64,000 nt of DNA from the NCBI RefSeq assembly GCF_002966125.1, contig NZ_CP027062.1, positions 806,001 to 870,000 on the forward strand, written 5' to 3'. Source of the DNA: Pukyongia salina (lineage in GTDB: Bacteria; Bacteroidota; Bacteroidia; Flavobacteriales; Flavobacteriaceae). The notes under the pieces were generated by a model. It worked only from the letters and a program-made list of their open reading frames with translations, was not told the DNA's origin and made no database searches. The position numbers and the translations under genes are program-made. Below, piece after piece: positions 26,863 through 36,639 of this stretch (position 1 is the stretch's first letter; every line of letters starts with the position of its first letter).

Positions 26863-27867
26863 ATGAAAAGACGAAAGTTTATTCAGAGTGCTTCCTTATC
26901 CGGATTAGGTGTGGTTGCCGGGAGTGCGGTAATTAGTTGTGCAGAATCTTCAACCAGTTCAGAAAACAAACCAGAGAAAATGGTAAATAAAGTTAGTTTA
27001 CCTGTGGTTGTGGCCACCTGGAATGTAAATAACGCAACCGCAAAGGCCTGGGAGCAGCTACAGCAAGGTAAAAGTTCCCTGGATGCTATCGAGGCGGGAT
27101 GTATGGTAGAAGAAGCGAATGCAGAAGGGCAATCGGTGGGAATAGGCGGACTTCCGGACCGGGACGGAAATGTGACGCTCGACGCCTGTATTATGAACAA
27201 GAATGGTGATTACGGTGCGGTGGTATATCTTCAAAATATAAAACATCCTATTTCTGTTGCCAGAAGAGTGATGGAAGATACTCCCCATGTTATATTGGCG
27301 GGAAAAGGGGCAGAAAAATTCGCGATAGAATCCGGTTTTAAACCCGAGGATCTGCTTACTGAAAAATCACGAGCAGATTGGGAAAAATGGAAAGAGAAGT
27401 CGGAATACAAGCCCATCATCAATATCGAAAATCACGACACCATCGGGATGTTAGCCATTGATAGTAAGGGTGATATAGCAGGTGGATGTACCACCAGCGG
27501 TTTGGCATATAAAATGGCCGGGCGCGTAGGAGACTCCCCTATAATTGGATCCGGCCTATTTATAGATAATGAGGTAGGTGGAGCAACGGCAACAGGATTA
27601 GGAGAAGCTGTATTAAAAACTGTTGGAAGTTTCCTTATTGTGGAATTAATGCGACAAGGAAAATCACCTCAGGAGGCGTGCGAAGAAGCTATTGGCCGTA
27701 TAGTAGCTAAGAATAAGAATATAGAAGACTTTCAGGTTGGCTTCATCGCGGTGAATAAAAAAGGTGAGACCGGAGCTTATGCCATACATAACGGTTTTTG
27801 GCAAACTCGGTACCAGGACAATAAAAACGAGAATATCCCTTCCGATTTCTACAATAAGAAATCTTAA
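26863..27867 (+). CDS. N4-(beta-N-acetylglucosaminyl)-L-asparaginase (glycosylasparaginase), exported
   Basis: 334 residues. The N-terminus has KRRKFIQSASLSGLG, a twin-arginine-like signal, then AVISC (Cys26), so it is probably a Tat-exported lipoprotein. The Ntn-hydrolase core has the autocleavage site H191-D192-T193 (NHDTIGM), with Thr193 the nucleophile, and the substrate loop GRVGDSPIIGSGLF. The enzyme cuts the GlcNAc-Asn bond of N-glycoproteins. Cotranscribed with GH92, it would finish removal of N-glycans from glycopeptides. Paralogous to the isoaspartyl peptidase at 37494. Confidence 0.92.
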   Translation: MKRRKFIQSASLSGLGVVAGSAVISCAESSTSSENKPEKMVNKVSLPVVVATWNVNNATAKAWEQLQQGKSSLDAIEAGCMVEEANAEGQSVGIGGLPDRDGNVTLDACIMNKNGDYGAVVYLQNIKHPISVARRVMEDTPHVILAGKGAEKFAIESGFKPEDLLTEKSRADWEKWKEKSEYKPIINIENHDTIGMLAIDSKGDIAGGCTTSGLAYKMAGRVGDSPIIGSGLFIDNEVGGATATGLGEAVLKTVGSFLIVELMRQGKSPQEACEEAIGRIVAKNKNIEDFQVGFIAVNKKGETGAYAIHNGFWQTRYQDNKNENIPSDFYNKKS

Positions 27868-27981
27868 TAAAGTTAAAATTCTACATTTCAATAGGTTAGC
27901 TATACTGAATAAGAGCAGAATTGTTTCAGATAATTCCTACAAGGAATGGCGATGATAAATTTTTTTTGTAATTTTGCACTA

Positions 27982-28056
27982 CATAAGTAGGTTGATACGC
28001 TTAAGCGAATCGATCAAATTTGGGGCGAAAAGCCATCACATCTGTGGTGGCTTTTC
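27982..28056 (+). ncRNA. Candidate small RNA between glycosylasparaginase and histidine kinase genes
   Basis: A -7 element TAATTTTG (27969-27976, exact TAnnTTTG) is followed by about 75 bases without an open frame. They can form a hairpin around CGCTTAAGCG, then a strong 12-bp terminator-like hairpin (28028-28055, AAAAGCCATCAC / GTGGTGGCTTTT). The hairpin lies 160 bases past the previous stop, far for an ordinary terminator. No TTG at the expected -33 spacing; family not recognised. Confidence 0.45.
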
Positions 28057-28227
28057 TATTTCTTCGTTGTTAATTTAGGTTTTTTCAACCCACTGTTTTA
28101 AGATATATTTCTCTACCCTAATTACAAAAAGTTTTTAATACTCTTTAATAAATGTGTCGGGGAGTCTTACATGAACAGGATAGTATATTTTTGTAAATTA
28201 CCTGTTAATTCCAGCCAGATACAACCT

Positions 28228-30114
28228 ATGATCAAGAGCTTGCTTTATTTTTTCATCTTTCTTTGTTCGTGTCAAAGTATTGCTCAGCAAATAAATAAAA
28301 GATACATAGACAGTATGTTGGTATCGATCTCCCGCCATGATAAAGAGCAGGTACGAAGCGGGATGGATGAATTAAATATAAAGCTATCATCTCTCCCGCG
28401 AGTGGAAGCCAATCCGCTATATCAATACCTGATAGAAAAGGCAAAAGATCCTTTTATAAAGATGATAGCGCTGGGAGATCTAGGGGGATTTCTGATAGCA
28501 AATGATGCGCCTGATGAAGCTATAGGCTACTTGATCAAAGGACTCGAACTCAGTAAAAATCAGGGCGAAATAGAAGACCGTTTTAGCTTCCACGTGAGTC
28601 TTGCAAATGCTTTCATATTTCAGAACCGGGCCGAAGAAGCGCTCTCCCACCTAAATATCGCCGAGTCCATGGCGGTAGAATTGAAACAAACAGATGCCGT
28701 CGCCAGCGTAAATTATTCTAAAGGAATGATGTACGAATCCATCGAAGATTTTGAACAGGCCACAACTTATTATCTAAAAGCCTGGGATACCTTGAACCTG
28801 GTTGAAGATCATCCCGAAAGAGGGTTTTATCTTTTTGTCCTGGTAGATTATTTTAAACGTCTTGGCAATATTAAGGAACAAACAAGATTTACCGAACTCC
28901 TGGCGAATTACTACAGTAAACGACAACCTGAGATACCTTTTACTCATTTACCCACTGCCCATATATTTGATACATCGGCTACCGCCGAAAATATTAAAAG
29001 GTATAAGGATGTTATAAGGGTGAGCGATAGTATGGGTGCCATAAATTCTATGATGTACAGCTCCCTTTTTCTTTCTAATATTTACCTGAAAGAAGGAGAA
29101 CCAAAGGCTGCTATAGAGGTGCTCCAGCCCCTTATTCGAAGTCTGGACAGTACAGATCGCCGACAGCAAAAAATGGTACTCTATGAGAAATTATCCGTGG
29201 CATACGAAGCCAACGATGATTTTAAAAATGCCTTGAAATTTAAAAATATGGTATCTCAACTCAGGGATACCTTGGTTTCAGAAAAAACAAAAAGAAACAT
29301 AGCCGAACTGGAAGTAAAATACGATCTGCAAACCAAGGAACGAGAGCTGGAACAGCAGGCCGCTTCGAAAAAACTATTGTACTGGATATTGGGATCTGTT
29401 TTTGTGGTTCTTCTAATATTAAGTGTATTCTTTTTGAAGAACAGAAAGAAAAACCAGAAACTAGCCCAGCAGAAAAAGCTTCTGGAAGCTACCGTGGATG
29501 AAAAAAATGTCTTGTTAAAAGAAACACACCATCGGGTAAAGAATAGTTTCCAGATAGTTTCATCTTTACTTTATTTACAATCGGAGAATATGCAGGATTC
29601 CGAGGCGCAGCAGGCGATCAAAGAAGCTCAAAACAGGGTTAGGTCCATGGTATTGATTCATCAGAAATTATACAACAAAGATCAATTAGTGGGGATAGAT
29701 ACAAAAGAATACTTCCACGATCTTACCAGAGAAATTTTCGATAGCCATCAGGAAAATGGCAAAATGGTAAACTATACGCTGCATGTGGAATCGATGTTGT
29801 TGGATATCGAATCCATAACACCCATTGGTCTAATCTTGAATGAGTTAATTACCAATGTGCTAAAACACGCATACGATGTAGATGATAAAGATCGAAAAAT
29901 GGAAATTTCATTTCAAAAAGAAGGTAACAGGCTTATTTTGAAAGTAAGTGACAACGGCAAAGGTATGCCAGAGCATGTTCGCGAAAATTCCTTCGGAATT
30001 AAACTTATGAAAGCACTGGCAAAAAAATTAAAAGCCACCTTACAATTTAAGAAAGCTTCCGAAAATGGAACCATTGCGATTCTTGAGGTAAGTAGATTTA
30101 ACTTACTTGCATAA
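28228..30114 (+). CDS. TPR-repeat sensor histidine kinase (HisKA_2 type)
   Basis: 628 residues from ATG 28228 (MIKSLLYFFIFLCSCQSIAQ, a signal peptide). An ATG at 28171 is in frame but lies upstream of a -7 element TATTTTTG (28186-28193). Periplasmic TPR helices (about 70-350) precede a membrane helix (about 383-403), a coiled coil and the kinase core: H-box KETHHRVKNSFQIVSSLLYL, N-box LILNELITNVLKHAY, G-box SDNGKGMPE. The HisKA_2 layout is common in Bacteroidota. The LytTR regulator gene 88 bases downstream is the obvious partner. Confidence 0.9.
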   Translation: MIKSLLYFFIFLCSCQSIAQQINKRYIDSMLVSISRHDKEQVRSGMDELNIKLSSLPRVEANPLYQYLIEKAKDPFIKMIALGDLGGFLIANDAPDEAIGYLIKGLELSKNQGEIEDRFSFHVSLANAFIFQNRAEEALSHLNIAESMAVELKQTDAVASVNYSKGMMYESIEDFEQATTYYLKAWDTLNLVEDHPERGFYLFVLVDYFKRLGNIKEQTRFTELLANYYSKRQPEIPFTHLPTAHIFDTSATAENIKRYKDVIRVSDSMGAINSMMYSSLFLSNIYLKEGEPKAAIEVLQPLIRSLDSTDRRQQKMVLYEKLSVAYEANDDFKNALKFKNMVSQLRDTLVSEKTKRNIAELEVKYDLQTKERELEQQAASKKLLYWILGSVFVVLLILSVFFLKNRKKNQKLAQQKKLLEATVDEKNVLLKETHHRVKNSFQIVSSLLYLQSENMQDSEAQQAIKEAQNRVRSMVLIHQKLYNKDQLVGIDTKEYFHDLTREIFDSHQENGKMVNYTLHVESMLLDIESITPIGLILNELITNVLKHAYDVDDKDRKMEISFQKEGNRLILKVSDNGKGMPEHVRENSFGIKLMKALAKKLKATLQFKKASENGTIAILEVSRFNLLA

Positions 30115-30202
30115 ATCTGGTTCCCTAAAAAATTGTGATCTTTCACTAAATTTATTGTGAATACCGGCATAATTTAAAATAGATTCGAAACCTAATCATT
30201 AG

Positions 30203-30892
30203 ATGTATTCCTTGCGCATATTAATTGTTGAAGATGAGCCCCTAATCGCGGTTACTATTGAGACTGCTTTAAAAAAGCAGGGGTTTACCGTAATAGGGGA
30301 TGCCGAAAATCACGAAGAAGCCATACAAGCAATTCAGGGACAAAAACCGGATCTTGTGTTACTGGATATAAAACTGGCCGGCGAGAAGGATGGCATCGAT
30401 CTGGCAATAGATCTCGATGCACGCAATATCCCGTATCTCTTTCTCACTTCTCAAACCGACCCGCATACTATAGACCGTGTAAAACAGACCCATCCCCTGG
30501 GTTTTATTGTAAAACCATTCACCGAAGCAGGATTGCGTTCTAACATTGAACTTGCCTGGCATAAGTTGTCTACCACTAAAGATGATTTCTTGTTATTCAA
30601 ATCGGAAGGAGAAACATATAAGCTTAACCAGAAAGAAATTCTTTACCTAAAGGCTTTCGATAATTATTGCTTCGTTGTAACAAAGGATCACAAATACCTG
30701 GTCCCTAAAACACTGAAACATACCTCTCAGGGACTTAATCCCACCCATTTCGTTAAACCCCATCGTTCTTACACTGTAAATCTTAGGAGGGTTAGTAAAA
30801 TAACTTCAGACTCATTGCTTATAGAAGATACATTAATACCTTTAAGTAGCGCCAACCGTGAATCTATCAAGGAAAGACTAAGTACGGCCTGA
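30203..30892 (+). CDS. LytTR-family response regulator
   Basis: 229 residues. Receiver domain 1-120 with acidic pocket Glu10-Asp11, phospho-acceptor Asp55 (LVLLDIKLAG) and Lys104 (IVKPF). The C-terminal LytTR DNA-binding domain (about 135-229) contains KEILYLKAFDNYCFVVT and FVKPHRSYTVNLRRVSKI. LytTR proteins bind short direct repeats upstream of targets. Cotranscribed with, and probably phosphorylated by, the preceding kinase; the adjacent surface-protein gene at 31034 is a plausible but unproven target. Confidence 0.93.
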   Translation: MYSLRILIVEDEPLIAVTIETALKKQGFTVIGDAENHEEAIQAIQGQKPDLVLLDIKLAGEKDGIDLAIDLDARNIPYLFLTSQTDPHTIDRVKQTHPLGFIVKPFTEAGLRSNIELAWHKLSTTKDDFLLFKSEGETYKLNQKEILYLKAFDNYCFVVTKDHKYLVPKTLKHTSQGLNPTHFVKPHRSYTVNLRRVSKITSDSLLIEDTLIPLSSANRESIKERLSTA

Positions 30893-31033
30893 TCTCATTC
30901 ACTAAAAATAATGGGGCATTGACTAAAAATATCAGGACTAACCGTTCTTCCCATTCTATATTTATTCCAGTATAAAACCTTTTTTAGCCCCTTTCTTAGA
31001 AACCTTCAGCTAGGTCCGGCAAAATATTTAATT

Positions 31034-33178
31034 ATGAAGCGATTATTACTGGTAGTAGCCGTTGGGATTGTTAGCTATACAAGTGTGGCACAAATTGGAA
31101 TTGGGAATACCGATCCGAAATCCAGCCTGGATATTTCGGCAAGTGATATCACCTCCCCTTCAAATACAGATGGAATACTGATTCCCCGAATAAACGATTT
31201 TCCCGTTACCGATCCGGGGGCAGATCAGGACGGGATGCTCGTTTTTGTAACAGGGGCAGGAAGTCCTGCTAAAGGGTTTTACTACTGGGACCAGGGAACA
31301 ACCAGTTGGGTTGTAATAAGTGGCGCTAGTAGTGACGCCGATTGGTATATCACCGGAACAACTAATCCTTCCACTACTATAACAGACAACATCGTTACGC
31401 AAGGCAGTGTGACAGTAGGAACGGATTTAAGCGGGTTCCCGAATTCGAAATTTTTTGTAAAAAGTGATGTAACAAGCGATATATACCCAATCCGAATTAG
31501 TCCTGAAGGAACCCCTGCAAGCTCGGCTACAATCTACAACTTATATAATACGGATACCTCCCTTACACCCTCGGGCGCCTTTAACTATTATGCACTTTAC
31601 AATAATTTCACCAGTACACATACCGGGAGCACATCCGGACTTTACAATAATTTCAGCGCTAGTGGCGGTGCAGAATATGGCGTTTATAATCTGTTTAATA
31701 GTATTTCCGGTACCTATGGAATGCGAAATGAATTCACAGGCACCACATCAAACAGCGCGAGTTTTTTTGGCATAGAAAATAGATTGCTAAGTTCTTCCAC
31801 TTACTCCGGCACTGTATATGGAATTTCCAACACACTACAAGCCGAAGGTAATGGTGCACGTTACGGACTATTTAATTCGATCTCGGGAAGCGGGACTGGA
31901 GATAAATATGGAATGTATACCAACATCCCCTCAGCCTCTGGCGGACAACATTTTGGTATCTATTCAGATGTTCAAAGCGCCACGGGATTTGCCGGCTTCT
32001 TCGTAGGTCGCACTTCTTTTGGCACAGATCCCGTCACCGGAAGATATCTTATGCCCACAGCCGATGGGACATTCGGGCAGGTAATGACAACCAATGGGGC
32101 CGGACAATTAACGTTCACAAATCCAACAACTGATACCAAAAACACACTAGATGGTGCTTATGATGAGGGAGGAGCAGGAGCTGGAAGAACCATTATTGCC
32201 GATAACGGTCCTGTTGTAATAAATGGAACCGATGGATTCTGGGTAACCGGAACACATGGTACTGGAATTGCGTTTTCGGTGACAGCAGATCTTTCTACCA
32301 GCTTCTACAACCCCGGTACTTCTGTGACACGATCCGGGTTTGCTTCCGGAAGTACGTGGTCTTTATCAAATCAAGGTATATATTCTGTAGCTATGGGCTA
32401 CTCCCCTTTAGCTTCAGGAATTGCCTCTACGGGTTTTGGATATCTAACTGAAGCCTCGGGAGACCGTTCAACCGCCATGGGTAATGGAACAGTGGCTCCT
32501 TCGTTCGCTGAAATTGCGCTGGGAAACTTTAACTCCACTTACGTGCCAACTTCAACGGGGTCTTATAATAGTGCGGATAGACTTTTTTCGATTGGAAATG
32601 GCATAAATGCTTCAAACCGAAGAAATGCCTTGAGTATTTATAAGGACGGAACGATAAACATAAATGATGCCTATAATATGCCACTAACAGATGGCACTTC
32701 AGGACAGGTGATGGCCACAAATGGATCTGGGCAATTATCTTTCATTAATCCTGGAACCGATCTCAGTTCCTTTGCCCTGGCAAAAATGAGCATGTCTGCA
32801 GATCAAACGTTACCTGCTTTTACCTATACCAAATTAAATTTCGACACTACTGAATTCGACACAGGATCTAATTTTAATGCTGCATCTAATCGATTTATAG
32901 TTTCCGAACCCGGCTATTACCGTATCGATGCCAGCATGGCTCACCTGGCGAATATGACAAACCCCGATTCATTCACTATAGCGATCTATGTTAATGGTTC
33001 TGTGGTGAAATACGCCAGATTCGAACATCACGGATCGGGGCCGGTACATCGATCGGTAAGCACTATTGAACAGCTTTCCAACGGCGATTATATCGAGATT
33101 TTTGGACATGGAATATCATCTTTAACAATCTCTTCTTCAACAATATATACCACTTTTGAAGTAGAACGAATAAGATGA
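31034..33178 (+). CDS. Large surface protein: VGIGT module, YG-repeat region, YadA-head-like repeats, C1q-like domain
   Basis: 714 residues. Signal peptide (1-19); flavobacterial N-terminal module (20-95: IGIGNTDPKSSLDIS, GFYYWDQGTTSW); a region with roughly 20-30-residue repeats of the form YG(L/M/I)xN (about 165-315); a segment TDGTxGQVMxTNGxGQL present twice (about 342-362 and 552-571); Hep_Hag/YadA-head-like heptads SVAMGYSPLASGIASTGFGY and following (450-500); and a C-terminal C1q-like jelly roll (about 582-714, NFDTTEFDTGSNFNAASNRF). C1q-like and YadA-type heads trimerise, so a trimeric adhesin-like fibre is inferred. No autotransporter anchor and no type IX sorting domain seen. Confidence 0.75.
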   Translation: MKRLLLVVAVGIVSYTSVAQIGIGNTDPKSSLDISASDITSPSNTDGILIPRINDFPVTDPGADQDGMLVFVTGAGSPAKGFYYWDQGTTSWVVISGASSDADWYITGTTNPSTTITDNIVTQGSVTVGTDLSGFPNSKFFVKSDVTSDIYPIRISPEGTPASSATIYNLYNTDTSLTPSGAFNYYALYNNFTSTHTGSTSGLYNNFSASGGAEYGVYNLFNSISGTYGMRNEFTGTTSNSASFFGIENRLLSSSTYSGTVYGISNTLQAEGNGARYGLFNSISGSGTGDKYGMYTNIPSASGGQHFGIYSDVQSATGFAGFFVGRTSFGTDPVTGRYLMPTADGTFGQVMTTNGAGQLTFTNPTTDTKNTLDGAYDEGGAGAGRTIIADNGPVVINGTDGFWVTGTHGTGIAFSVTADLSTSFYNPGTSVTRSGFASGSTWSLSNQGIYSVAMGYSPLASGIASTGFGYLTEASGDRSTAMGNGTVAPSFAEIALGNFNSTYVPTSTGSYNSADRLFSIGNGINASNRRNALSIYKDGTININDAYNMPLTDGTSGQVMATNGSGQLSFINPGTDLSSFALAKMSMSADQTLPAFTYTKLNFDTTEFDTGSNFNAASNRFIVSEPGYYRIDASMAHLANMTNPDSFTIAIYVNGSVVKYARFEHHGSGPVHRSVSTIEQLSNGDYIEIFGHGISSLTISSSTIYTTFEVERIR

Positions 33179-33249
33179 ACAACCAATCGTTTTATTGATT
33201 AAATTAGATTGAAAATTCAGCAAATATTATCTAACTAAAACAACCAGTC

Positions 33250-33849
33250 ATGAAAACCACAATTTTTTTAGCAGTTTCTGCATCGCTGTTTCTAATGGTG
33301 TCCTCCTGTAAAGAAAAACAGGAAGACTACTCCGAAAAAACTGAAGCGGAAGAGATGGCTCTTTCCAAGGAGGAAAGTATTAAAAGAGGAGAGTATCTGG
33401 TAACGGTAATTGGCTGTGACCATTGCCATTCACCAAAGAAAATGACCGATCAGGGTCCTGTTCCCGATTTGGATCGATGGATGATGGGGTTTCCCGCAAA
33501 TGATCCCGTACCGGAAGTACCCGAAAATGCGGTTGGACCAGGCAGATGGGTACTACTAAACAACGACCTCACAGTTGCCGTAGGTCCCTGGGGAACTAGT
33601 TTCGGCGCCAACCTTACCCCAGATGACACAGGTATCGGAACATGGTCTTTCGATCAGTTTAAAAAGGCAATGACCGAAGGTAAATATAAAGGCATGGAAA
33701 ATAGCCGACCTCTTATGCCACCCATGCCATGGCAGTCGTTCGCTCATTTATCAAATGAGGATCTAAAGTCTATTTATGATTATCTAAAGTCCATTCCACC
33801 AATAGAAAATGTGGTGCCTAGTTATCGCCCTCCATCTGGTGCCCAATAA
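33250..33849 (+). CDS. Monohaem cytochrome c lipoprotein
   Basis: 199 residues. Signal peptide with lipobox ending MVSSC (Cys20). One haem site, CDHCH at 56-60, in RGEYLVTVIGCDHCHSPKK, the pattern of alcohol-dehydrogenase-type and related cytochromes c; Met in SRPLMPPMPW is the probable sixth ligand. Family members feed electrons from periplasmic dehydrogenases to oxidases, but no dehydrogenase gene is nearby. Ends in a strong terminator. Confidence 0.88.
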   Translation: MKTTIFLAVSASLFLMVSSCKEKQEDYSEKTEAEEMALSKEESIKRGEYLVTVIGCDHCHSPKKMTDQGPVPDLDRWMMGFPANDPVPEVPENAVGPGRWVLLNNDLTVAVGPWGTSFGANLTPDDTGIGTWSFDQFKKAMTEGKYKGMENSRPLMPPMPWQSFAHLSNEDLKSIYDYLKSIPPIENVVPSYRPPSGAQ

Positions 33850-33870
33850 TAACTTGAACCAATAAAAATT

Positions 33871-33906
33871 ACTCCTCCTTGCGCTGAATGAAGGAGGAGT
33901 TTTTTA
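33871..33906. terminator. Bidirectional terminator between the cytochrome and cphA genes
   Basis: Stem ACTCCTCCTT / AAGGAGGAGT (10 bp, perfect) with a 10-base loop, followed by T6 rightwards; leftwards a weaker T-rich tail follows the complementary stem. It serves the two convergent genes. Confidence 0.9.
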
Positions 33907-33908
33907 TG

Positions 33909-36545
33909 CTATTGGGCGAAGATCTTTTCTCCTGTGACTTCCTGATGTTTGAATTTCTTTACCAGCTCTAACGCATCCGGCACAACGTCACTACAACAAA
34001 TTATCAATGAATCTTTCTTAGCGTTGTTAACCGCATGTGTAATGGCTTCTTTTTCTGATGGGATAATAGTGGTTTTCTTTTTCGGATCTTTCTTCTTTAT
34101 TCCATCGCTTAGCAATTTGATCAATTCTTCCTCGCTACGACCTCTTAATCGTTTGTCCTGCCTTATTATGATCTCATCGAACATGTCTGCCGCGATACTT
34201 CCTATCTCATTGGTATCTTCATCACGACGGTCCCCAACGCCCGCAATGATACCCACCTTAACTGTCGCATCCATCTTATCTGTGAGTTGTTTTAAGGCTA
34301 GCATGCCGGCCGGGTTGTGCGCATAGTCCAGGAGTATTTTAAAATTCTGAAACTCGAACAGGTTTAAACGACCCGGAGTTTGTGCAGCAGATGGAATGAA
34401 GGTTTCCAGGGCTGCCTTCATGTCTTCGATACTAATTCCACGCACATTCGCTGCTATAACAGCAGCCAGCACATTTTGTATCATAAACATTGCTTTCCCT
34501 CCAAAGGTTAGCGGAATATTCTCTGCTTTCATAATTCTCATCTTCCAGGTACCTCGACATAGAGTCACATATCCATTTTCGTACACGGCGGTAATTCCCC
34601 CAATGCGCTGTAGCGCCTGAATTCTAGGATTGTTCTCATCCAGAGAGAATAGTGCAAGATTACAATTGATTCCACGTCTCATTTCGTATACCAGGTCGTC
34701 TTCTGCATTAAGAATTGCATAGCCATCGGGTAAAACCGTTTCGGGGATGACGCCTTTTACCTTGGCCAGCTGTTCTATAGTGTGTATTCCTTTAAGTCCT
34801 AAATGATCTGCAGCCACATTGGTCACCACAGCGACATCGCAATTGTTGAACCCTAAACCGGCTCGTAACAATCCACCTCGTGCACATTCAAGAACCGCAA
34901 AATTTACCGTGGGGTCTTTCAGGACAAATTCGGTGCTAGCCGGTCCGGTACAATCACCGGACATTAGCAATCTGTTCTGTATATAAACACCATCACTGGT
35001 AGTATATCCCACCCTGTAACCACTCATTTTTGCCATGTGGGCTATTAGCCTGCTGGTGGTTGTTTTACCATTCGTTCCTGTTATGGCGACGATGGGGATC
35101 CTCCCCGTATCGCCCTTGGTAGGGAACAATTTATCTACAACCGGGGCTGCGACATTTCGCGGCAATCCGGTAGTTGGGGCCAGGTGCATTCTAAAGCCGG
35201 GCCCGGCATTTACCTCGAGTACAGCTCCGCCTGTTTCAGAAAGAGGCTGACTTATATCACTCGTCATCACATCTATTCCACAAATGTCAAGGTCGATGAT
35301 CTTGGAGATACGTTCTGCCATTGCCACGTTAGCAGGGTGAACAATATCTGTTACGTCCTCTGCTGTACCTCCTGTACTGAGATTAGCTGTATCCTTCAAT
35401 ATTAATCGTTCTCCCTCCGGGAGCACCGAATCTTCGGTATATCCTGCGTCTTTGATAATTGTGCGCGTAAGATCGTTAATGGTGATCATTGTAAGCACAT
35501 TTTCATGCCCATACCCTCTTCTGGGATCCTCATTCACTTTATCCACCAATTCCCGAACAGTCGATTTTCCATCTCCAATAACGTGTGCAGGAGTTCTCTT
35601 GGCGGCTGCCACCAAAATGTGGTTGATCACTAGTAAACGATAATCTTCACCTGTAATAAATTTCTCAACAATTACACGCCGCGAAACTTCCTTGGCAGCA
35701 TGAAAAGCGACCAATGCCTCTTCATAATTCTGTATATCTACAGTAATCCCTCTCCCGTGATTACCATCTATAGGTTTTATAACCAAGGGGTAACCAACGT
35801 AATCGCAGGCGTCTTTCAAGCTGCTTTCACGACTAATTATATCGCCTCTTGGAACCTCAACTTCTGCCTGCTCCAGCAGGTATTTTGTGTCTTCCTTATC
35901 GCATGCCAACTCAACACCGATACTGCTGGTTTCGGATGTTACGGTAGCCTGTATCCTTTTCTGATTGGCTCCATAACCAAGCTGACATAAAGAATATTTG
36001 TTGAGTCTTATCCACGGAATACCTCTGCTTGCTGCTTCTTCAACAATAGAACCCGTACTTGGTCCTAATCGCGACGCTTCCCTTAATTCCCGCATTTTCT
36101 GAATATCCGGTTCCAGATCGTATTCCTCTCCATTGATCAAGGCTTCACAAATACTTACCGAAGCCTTGGCGGCATAACGTCCCACGTTCTCTTCTATATA
36201 GGAAAAGACAACATTATAAACGCCTTTTTCACCATAACCCCTTGTGCGTCCAAAACCAGTATCCATTCCCGCGAGTGTTTGTATTTCAAGGGCAATGTGC
36301 TCTATAATATGTCCCATCCAGGTTCCTTCTTCTACGCGCTGAAAGAAACCACCGGGCGTTCCCACCGAACAGCGATGTTCGTACATCGTAGGAAACATAG
36401 CCTCCAGTCGCTCCCTAAATCCATCGATCTTATTGGACGGCATCTCCTCCATCTCTTCCAGATCAAGGACCATTACTATTAATTTATGTCTTCTAACAGA
36501 CCAGTAGTTAGGTCCTCTCATTGCATTTATTTCACGTATTCTCAT
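33909..36545 (-). CDS. cphA: Cyanophycin synthetase
   Basis: 878 residues, the usual length for CphA1. The N-domain (1-160, MRIREINAMRGPNYWSVRRH) is followed by an ATP-grasp domain (about 220-450; YPLVIKPIDGNHGRGITVDI) that adds aspartate to the backbone and a Mur-ligase-like domain (from about 485; ATP loop GTNGKTTT 490-497) that adds arginine to side chains. Together they build multi-L-arginyl-poly-L-aspartate. The cyanophycinase gene diverges 94 bases away and an isoaspartyl peptidase follows it, making a complete make-and-recycle module. Confidence 0.96.
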   Translation of the reverse strand: MRIREINAMRGPNYWSVRRHKLIVMVLDLEEMEEMPSNKIDGFRERLEAMFPTMYEHRCSVGTPGGFFQRVEEGTWMGHIIEHIALEIQTLAGMDTGFGRTRGYGEKGVYNVVFSYIEENVGRYAAKASVSICEALINGEEYDLEPDIQKMRELREASRLGPSTGSIVEEAASRGIPWIRLNKYSLCQLGYGANQKRIQATVTSETSSIGVELACDKEDTKYLLEQAEVEVPRGDIISRESSLKDACDYVGYPLVIKPIDGNHGRGITVDIQNYEEALVAFHAAKEVSRRVIVEKFITGEDYRLLVINHILVAAAKRTPAHVIGDGKSTVRELVDKVNEDPRRGYGHENVLTMITINDLTRTIIKDAGYTEDSVLPEGERLILKDTANLSTGGTAEDVTDIVHPANVAMAERISKIIDLDICGIDVMTSDISQPLSETGGAVLEVNAGPGFRMHLAPTTGLPRNVAAPVVDKLFPTKGDTGRIPIVAITGTNGKTTTSRLIAHMAKMSGYRVGYTTSDGVYIQNRLLMSGDCTGPASTEFVLKDPTVNFAVLECARGGLLRAGLGFNNCDVAVVTNVAADHLGLKGIHTIEQLAKVKGVIPETVLPDGYAILNAEDDLVYEMRRGINCNLALFSLDENNPRIQALQRIGGITAVYENGYVTLCRGTWKMRIMKAENIPLTFGGKAMFMIQNVLAAVIAANVRGISIEDMKAALETFIPSAAQTPGRLNLFEFQNFKILLDYAHNPAGMLALKQLTDKMDATVKVGIIAGVGDRRDEDTNEIGSIAADMFDEIIIRQDKRLRGRSEEELIKLLSDGIKKKDPKKKTTIIPSEKEAITHAVNNAKKDSLIICCSDVVPDALELVKKFKHQEVTGEKIFAQ

Positions 36546-36613
36546 TTGGATTGGCTGTTATTTATTTATTAGGAAAGAAGATAAATATATAATTTTTATT
36601 ACAACAAAACCCG

Positions 36614-36621
36614 TATTTTTG
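36614..36621 (+). promoter_or_regulatory. Candidate -7 element of cphB
   Basis: TATTTTTG matches TAnnTTTG, 18 bases before the cphB start. It lies in the 94-base divergent region shared with cphA, so both directions of cyanophycin metabolism could be co-regulated there. Confidence 0.5.
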
Positions 36622-36639
36622 CCGCAATAAATTGATTGT

